A DNA stretch of 64,000 nt, taken from Neurospora crassa OR74A. Taxonomy: Eukaryota; Ascomycota; Sordariomycetes; Sordariales; Sordariaceae. Shown here piece by piece: positions 57,546-64,000 of this stretch (the stretch's first letter is position 1; every line of letters starts with the position of its first letter). The stretch covers positions 6,117,917 to 6,181,916 of the forward strand of contig NC_026501.1 of NCBI RefSeq assembly GCF_000182925.2, read 5' to 3'. Below the pieces are notes generated by a model. That model made no database searches, had not been told where the DNA came from, and saw nothing but the letters and a program-made list of their open reading frames with translations. The position numbers and the translations under genes are program-made.

Positions 57546-60349
57546 TTACCCATTCCCCTCCAATCCATACATGGCACAGACGACATCCCAATCCCAAACC
57601 GCACTCGGCTCTACATCCTTCAGATCCCGAATCCAATCCACATACAGCTCCACTGTCTTCTTGGCCTCCAGCTCGAACCTCTCTCCTCCACACAGCGTAT
57701 CCTTGATCTTGGTCAGAATCGGCACCTTGTTGCTCAGAACCAAATGCAGAAGAACCAAGATCCCAAAGAAATTCTGCGTGAAGAAGAAGGGGCAGGGCAC
57801 GAACCGCTTTTGCAGAGACGCGGGGGACATGGCAATGGGCCACTTGAGCGAGGCCTTGAGACACTCGGCGGCGCCGATGGCGTCTTCTTGCATCATGGCG
57901 TCCGGGTGGTGCAGGGCTTTGTAGAGAAAAGGGCGGTGGATGAGATACTTGGCGTAGTAGTAGCGGGAGCGGAGCAGGGCTACCTGCACGTCGTGGGCAT
58001 ACGGATAGCGGATAGGAGGGGCGTCGAGGTCGGCCGTGAACATTTGTGGTTGAGGCACTGGTTGATGTTGGGGACCAAGACCGGAGTTGAGAATCGGCTG
58101 TTGGTGGGACATCGGGGGGGAGCGAAGGCCGGAAGCTGTGACATTGGCTAAGGCTTGTGGCATGACGCCGCTTCCGGTCATGGAGGCCCTGCTAACGCCC
58201 GGGCTGACGGAGCTCATGAACGTGGTGCCTGCTTGGGGAGTTGGAAGCATGGGAGAGACAGCCGGGGTGCTGTTCGTGGTCGTAGTCGCCGTTGCTGTCG
58301 TGACGGGGCTGTAGATACTTGGGCCATTGTAGGCGGTTGCGCTCGACGGAAAGGCCCCGGGTGTGTCTTCTTGCCATTGTAGGTTAGAGGGAAGGTAGCT
58401 ACGCCAGCGCTCGAGATCCGTTGCCATATGTCGGATCCTATTTGGGGTGCTGCTAGTGCTGGGAGCAGTGGTGTTGTATGGTGCTGCAGAGGATGCGCGT
58501 TAGCGAGTGTTGGGCAAGAGAATCGAGTGGTCAAGGAGAAGAAAGGTGCTTACATCGACTGAGCGTCCCGTGAAATTCCACAAGCAGCCTCCTAAGAGCT
58601 ATCTGAGACGCAAAGTGCTCTTGGTATTGTGTCTCTTGATTGCTGACATAATCGTAGTCTGTGAAGCTGGTACTGAAGTCGGGGAGGCTGACTACGTTTT
58701 CCATCTTCTCGAGGCCCGTAAGTGGGAACCCTAGCTCAAGGTTGAGACAACTGGCAAAAACCGATTAGATTGAGTTGGCATTATCAGGGCATATCTGGTA
58801 CACACGTTTCCATGACGGCACAATGCCAAAATGCTCTTCTGAGCAAGTCTGCTTGTGGAGAAGAGAGCACCTCTGGGTTACTGCCATGCTTTAGTTTGCA
58901 TACTGGACAAATTGGGAGGGATATTGTTGTCTTACATCATGATCAATGATTGGCAAGCCAAAGAGGCTTCTCTAATCATTTTCCAAAAACCCTGCGATTG
59001 TTAGTACATGATCACCAAAGCGACAGGTAAAATCTGCACGAACCAAGGCAGCAGATATATAGGGGTAACATACCATGGGATATGAGCAGGTTGCGCAATA
59101 GGTACTGTGTGTATTCTTGTGATTAGAAAAAGGGACCACAGGTTCTCAGAACAACGTGCTTACCTAGCTAACGTGTATGCCTGTACCATCTCGAGGCTCG
59201 TCTCGGCAACACTAAAGCCCAAACGTTTCCTCGCTTCGTTGAACAGCGTGATGCCAGGTGGGTGACTTTTGGAACCTCCCCTCATACCGCTCGGCCGCCC
59301 TCCGTGAACATTGATGGGTGCGCCCCTATAGTTACCTAGAGCAACCTCGCCTAGAGCAAAGACGAGAAAGGCAATGGTAGACTGTAGTTTGTGATCGACT
59401 CCGTTCTTGAACAAAGTCGGAAGTGTTTGAGTTAAAAAGGTATGGCGGTCCAAGATAGGATGCAGGAGGCTAATGGTGTCAAAGTAAGCCTTGCTCAACG
59501 TTTGCATAATGTCCCAGTCCAATCCAAAGGCTGATATTGGGGCCGAGACAGGCCCAAGATTGTAGTTTTCGCCAGTTTGCACGCTTATGGGTATAGTGTG
59601 GTCCATTGGGAGATGAGCACCAAGTGCCATGGCTGGACCGTCCGTCGCAACCGACTTGAGGTTACGGGTAGGGCATTTGGGCTGAATGGTCGTCAGGTGG
59701 CCTTGTATTGCCGGCCACGCCAGCATCTGATGCACAGCAGACACATATTGATAGTGATCCTCGGTGAGCGAAGCAATATTGGGGAGCGCATGAGGTCCCC
59801 CATTAGACAGTCCTTCTGGCGAGTGGTGGTGTGCTACGGCAGGATGTACTCCATGGATGCCGACGGAATGCCCAGTGGAAGTGGTGAGAGGGGGAGGAGG
59901 GGCGAGGTGAGTTGCCGTTGTCGTGGAGTTTGTGTTGGGATGACATGTGGCCACTAAATGGTCCATGCGCCAACTCAAGTGGTCAATCTTGTTCTCGAGG
60001 ACATTGAGAACATCTAGGACCTTGAGCCTATCCAGGATTTCTAGCAGCGTCTTGTCCTTCCTAGAGTCCGTGTTAGATGGAGTCATTTCAGGAGGCGTAA
60101 GGCGTAGACTTACTTTGTAGGCTGTGGTTCCCTGTAGTGACACTCGACATTGAATTTCTGGCAAGTGCCGCACTTTGGTCTTTGCTCGTCACATTTCTGC
60201 TTGCGAGCCCTGCAGGTATCGCAGGCCTGAGCGGCGATAGCACCGCGCTCTTTCCTCAGACTTGTGCCTGGCAAAGACGGTGGGAGAACTGTGCCATTTG
60301 AGGAGGCAGGCGAGCTTGTCTGGACGGGGTAAGCCGCAAAGTCGCTCAT
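57546..60349 (-). CDS. Zn2Cys6 fungal transcription factor with Fungal_trans domain
   Basis: Seven exons were rebuilt: 60114-60349, 59164-60060, 59074-59104, 58936-58991, 58806-58880, 58554-58750 and 57546-58483. Introns are 53-82 nt and all phases agree, giving 809 residues. The binuclear zinc cluster is at residues 43-70 (C-x2-C-x6-C-x6-C-x2-C-x6-C, with CDTCRARKQKC). A coiled-coil-like linker follows (LEILDRLKVLDVLNVLENKI). The middle homology region starts near 215 (LSKAYFDTISLLHPILDRHTF) and runs through FWKMIREASLACQSL, LLRRAFWHC, LELGFPLTG and ALRRLLVEFHGTL. The last exon has LERWRSYLPSNLQW and HRPFLYKAL. It should bind CGG half-sites as a dimer in the nucleus. The regulated pathway is unknown; the facing transporter is a neighbour but not proven as a target. 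Confidence 0.88.
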
Positions 60350-63300
60350 TTTAGGGACTACCTGTAATCGCTGCACCCGACCTAGCAAGGAACCGGGTGG
60401 TCGTGCCCGTCCTGTCCCGAGTCCGAGTCGTGCCGGCGTTTCTGATCAGGTGACGGTTGAATTACTGGTTCCAGTTTGCAAGACACCAGAAGCGAGCAAA
60501 AGGGGGTGGTTAGGAAGACCGCCACAAACCCCAGCAAGACACACAGCCCTAAACTCTCTCTGAGTGGTATTCTCTCGGCTACAGCCCTTTGCCGTGGCCC
60601 TTGACAGCCTATAAGGTGGGTGTGTGGACTTTGAGGGGGGTACGAGGCTGTCTAGATCTGTTGGTAAGAACACAGTTGCGGAATCGGCCCGGGTTTTCCT
60701 GTTTGGGAGCTGTAGCTACCTAGACGGAACAAAGAATTTGTGAGCAAATCGGCGATGAAGTGCAGCGAAGATGGTGCGGGAAGACGGAGCTGTAAGGTAG
60801 TAAAGTGCAGTTAAAGTGCTAATGTACCTAAACCTGACATTACTATGGTGCACAAACTGGGACAGGACTGGAACAGTTGGGTACATGGAAGGGAACAGCT
60901 TGAGAAATCAAGACCAGTAACAGCGGCAGCAAGATGACAGCTTGAGGGCCACAAGACCACTTTGTGGGGAGTTCATTGGAAAGGCTAGAAGTGCTTACTG
61001 GTTCCATGGCTGTGACGAGACCCTGTGTCGTCGGGCATGGTGGGAACAGATGGGGGGAGAGGAGGGGCACTGGCCAGGAACACGCAATGTGGAAATGGGC
61101 ATCATCGCGACGAGAAGATCCCGGGCCTTTTTGGGTTGCAATGGAAGGAACCCGGGGGAAGGGGCGAAGGGACAAAGCTGAAGGCACTACAGCCAGCTGA
61201 GTGGTTGCGGGCCCGGACCGTTCCAAGTGCAAGTCCAGTAGTAGAATCGAAAGAAGCGCCAGATTGTCGGTCGACTCTGGCAGGGACCTGAAGGGGTAAC
61301 TTGAAGTGACGGGACTGCAGTGAGTTGAACTGTCGCAGCCTGCCGATATCGTCGACGAGAACTTGTAAAGGTTAGGTATGTATGGTGGCAGTCGACGTCA
61401 TTGTACAGAGGAAAAGGGTCCGTACCTACTAATTGGCGGAAGCACAGATCATCTCCGCCAACCAGCCCTCAGTCATCCCAGTCCTCCTTCCTGAAAGAGC
61501 GCTCCAGTTGCATCATGCCTTGGCAGCAATCAAATGACCCTCAAATGACCCCCAAATGTCCTCCTCCTTGCCTCGCTATCACTCTGTGATTTGTGCTTCA
61601 TCCATTACTAGTAGTTCCCGACGCGGGGCTGCGTCCCTCGCGGATGGATGCTCACTGTTCCGCCGTATCAATCGACGTTCACTTCGTTGTGATCCTTATG
61701 CTAGGGTCGTGGGTTTTGCCAGATTTGGCCTATCTCCAGTGTCGCAGGGCTCGATTGAAGAGCCTCAAAAATCCAGGCACGCTGACACTTAACTAAAACC
61801 GACTAATCAATACTGACCTGCTCTTGCAGCGCAGATAACAAACCCAGAAGGAAAGAGACGGAAATTATCATCAAAGGAAAGCACGAAGTTTGTTACCTAG
61901 ACTAGAGGTAGGTTCCCCTGGGCATCAGGCTCCAGATTCTTGAGAAAACCATTTCATAGAAGGAAGGAAGGAATGACGTTGAGGGCTCCAGCCTGCTTAC
62001 ATCAGCAACTCATGGACGCTAGCCAAGATAGGCAAAGTGCAATCAGACAATTACCCCACATTTAGTACTGTAGTGCAGAGAAGCCACAAACACCCCTAAC
62101 CCACATATGAATCTCCTTGGCTGCAACCTCTTGCTTGAACCGCATCCTCTTCCAAGAAAATCGGGAGTGCCTGCCGAAGTCCCTTCTTCTACGTTATACA
62201 ATAAAGCTCCTATCGTCAGTACGCTGGTACTTAGTATACGCTATCAACGGGGGTTATTCAGTGCCCGCCCACTGGCCAAGTTGAGTCCGGATCATCTGGC
62301 TGGCTGTTGTTCCGGACGGGAGTTCAATGCTCATGCGCTTCCCTTGCCAGTTGCCAACATGAACTGACCCAACACGTCGATGGGTCCTGCGAAGTAGGCG
62401 GAAGTAGATCAGTCGGGTTGCAATCTCACAACCCCACAACCAACGGATTCGAACATCATCCATTGGCTTCCAACCGGCACCTGTCCTTTACGGTAATTGC
62501 GACGCTTCTGTTTGGCCACTTGAGTGATGAGGCTTTCTTTCTGCCTTATTACAGGAATCAAATGCCTGATTGTTGTTCAGAGATATCATGGTGAATCCTG
62601 AGCAGGAAACAGATGTGGTTTAACCAAACAAAACATGCATTCTTATATATGCACACGATCCAGCACTTCCAAACTATCATCTAGAGACGCAACCATGGTG
62701 ATATAAAAGATCACCCCATTGACGTATTAGACACTCCGCCCCCTTCAAGACTCTGTGAGCGCGGAATCTTACGAGATATGTAGCAGTGGGAGTGGGAGTT
62801 TATCGGTTCAGACCGATATTCACATAATGTTCTTCGACTCTCACACCTCATGTTTAAGTATGTTGTTGTGAATTACAACAATTTCCCCTTGGTAATATAT
62901 ATACTAGATCTCTGTAGAGGAATGATCCAAGGTTGGCCCTGTATTACAGTGAGCAGAACCCAGTTTTTGTACTGTGGCTTCAAGGTATACTACAATCTTA
63001 CAACTACACTCTTTGTGTTCGGCTAGATTTCGAGGATTACTAACCAGTCGTCAACTCACATTACATACTCTGATTCCATACATCTAATAAAAGCACATAC
63101 ACAACACCACGACTTCTTACAGCGTAGCACCAATGAACACGAAACAGTAAAGAGCTTTCAGGAAGAAACCTTATCTTGCGTCATTACCATGCATTACTGT
63201 ACAGAGAGTACAGCTGCGGGTCATGTACGGCAATGCAAAGTCTCCTCAACAGCGTCTACACAGTACAGCGGCTCCGAACCCCATCTTTGTCAAATGTCTC

Positions 63301-64000
63301 TCGTCGGTTGGAGTATCTGCCTTGTGCGTTCTATGAACCGGTGGTCGGATAATCATCAATCTCTTAGTGCCAAGCCAACGGGCCACTCTTTTCGCAACTT
63401 TCATCAAGACCTCCGGGCCGTCGGATCAGCCCTCTTATCAAACTCGATTAGGCGGCGGCTTTTGCACTGATTGGTCGATTCCCTTATTCCCTTGGTTTGC
63501 ATGGCCCGTGAGTGTTTCCTCTTATCTTATCGATTGCCTTACCAACCTAACAACCTTACCCAAGAAACCTCCCCAAGTACGTACCTGTCTTTTTGGCAGA
63601 GAGACGAAAGAGGGAAAGAGCACAAACGATGAACCTCTCCTGTCCTTCACATTTTGTCATCCACGCTTTCTCTTCTGTATCTTGAATATATGGCACATCC
63701 TTCATTTGTGACATGGGATCGTGGCCGTCCCTTAGTACTCCCGGTTCATTACCAAGATCATTCTCTCCCTAGACGGGGCCGGCAATGTTCAGGTTGATCG
63801 GCATGCCAAAAGCGCGCCTCAGTCTGATACACACGCTTTTTTCTCTTTGAATCATCATCAAGTCCAGAAGCTGGGAGCTCTGAAACTTTGAGCCAAGCCC
63901 ATGATCGTATCAAGTTCGGAGGATGGTTGACTTCTGCTGAGTCCCTGTTCATCATCACTTGCTTGGTCTTTCAGTGTGATGAGCTTCCCCTTTCTAATCA
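60350..64000. other. Intergenic, upstream of the Zn2Cys6 gene to right edge
   Basis: About 3.65 kb with no supported gene. The first few hundred bases should include the promoter of the minus-strand factor gene. Purine-rich and AT-rich stretches alternate. Short frames near 61.0-61.3 and 63.2-63.7 kb have no domains and no splice partners that I could find. Confidence 0.45.

Noticed and set aside
1-64000. tRNA, 5S rRNA, CRISPR arrays, LTR pairs or intact transposons
   Set aside because: No T-loop consensus in a cloverleaf context, no spaced direct repeats, no terminal repeats and no transposase or reverse transcriptase motifs were found by eye; a tRNA/5S covariance search would be decisive.

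Overview
The window is genomic DNA of a filamentous ascomycete. Genes carry short introns (mostly 53-113 nt) with GTANGT-type donors and CTAAC/CTGAC branch sites. Base composition is near 50% GC, and intergenic DNA is long and rich in homopolymers and simple repeats. The encoded proteins (Zn2Cys6 factor, Rim15 kinase, eIF3d, ADA3/Ngg1, Snm1/Pso2, mitochondrial carrier, SOD-fold mitoribosomal protein) look like Pezizomycotina, most likely Sordariales of the Neurospora/Sordaria type; that placement is inference. No tRNA, rRNA, CRISPR array or intact transposon was recognised.

Layout. 0-5 kb: a 31-base C run, a broken short-chain dehydrogenase relic, then a secreted Cys-rich single-pass membrane protein (+). 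5.7-7.6 kb: a PA-TM-RING ubiquitin ligase (-). 7.6-12.5 kb: mostly non-coding, with one weak orphan ORF. 12.6-16 kb: a SOD-fold mitochondrial ribosomal protein (-) and a conserved-looking unknown protein (-). 18.2-19.3 kb: thiamine pyrophosphate carrier (+). 20.3-23.5 kb: a decayed array of Zn2Cys6-like repeats just downstream of the SAGA subunit ADA3 (both -). 24.7-25.5 kb: LSm2 (+). 25.9-34 kb: three genes on the minus strand, Snm1/Pso2 nuclease, eIF3d and a bZIP factor. 34-42.3 kb: gene-poor, with possible minus-strand coding fossils. 42.3-48.2 kb: Rim15-type kinase (+). 48.2-54.4 kb: gene-poor. 54.4-56.6 kb: a GIT1/phosphate-symporter-like MFS transporter (+) with a GC-AG intron. 57.5-60.3 kb: a seven-exon Zn2Cys6 factor (-). 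60.4-64 kb: its upstream region, no gene seen.

The genes are mainly housekeeping and regulatory: transcription (ADA3, bZIP, Zn2Cys6), RNA processing (LSm2), translation (eIF3d, mitoribosomal protein), DNA repair (Pso2), nutrient signalling (Rim15) and transport (TPC1, MFS). They do not form a cluster. The most unusual signal is the tandem Zn2Cys6-like repeat relic at about 20.4-20.8 kb. Exon models were built by hand from splice signals, reading phase and family similarity.
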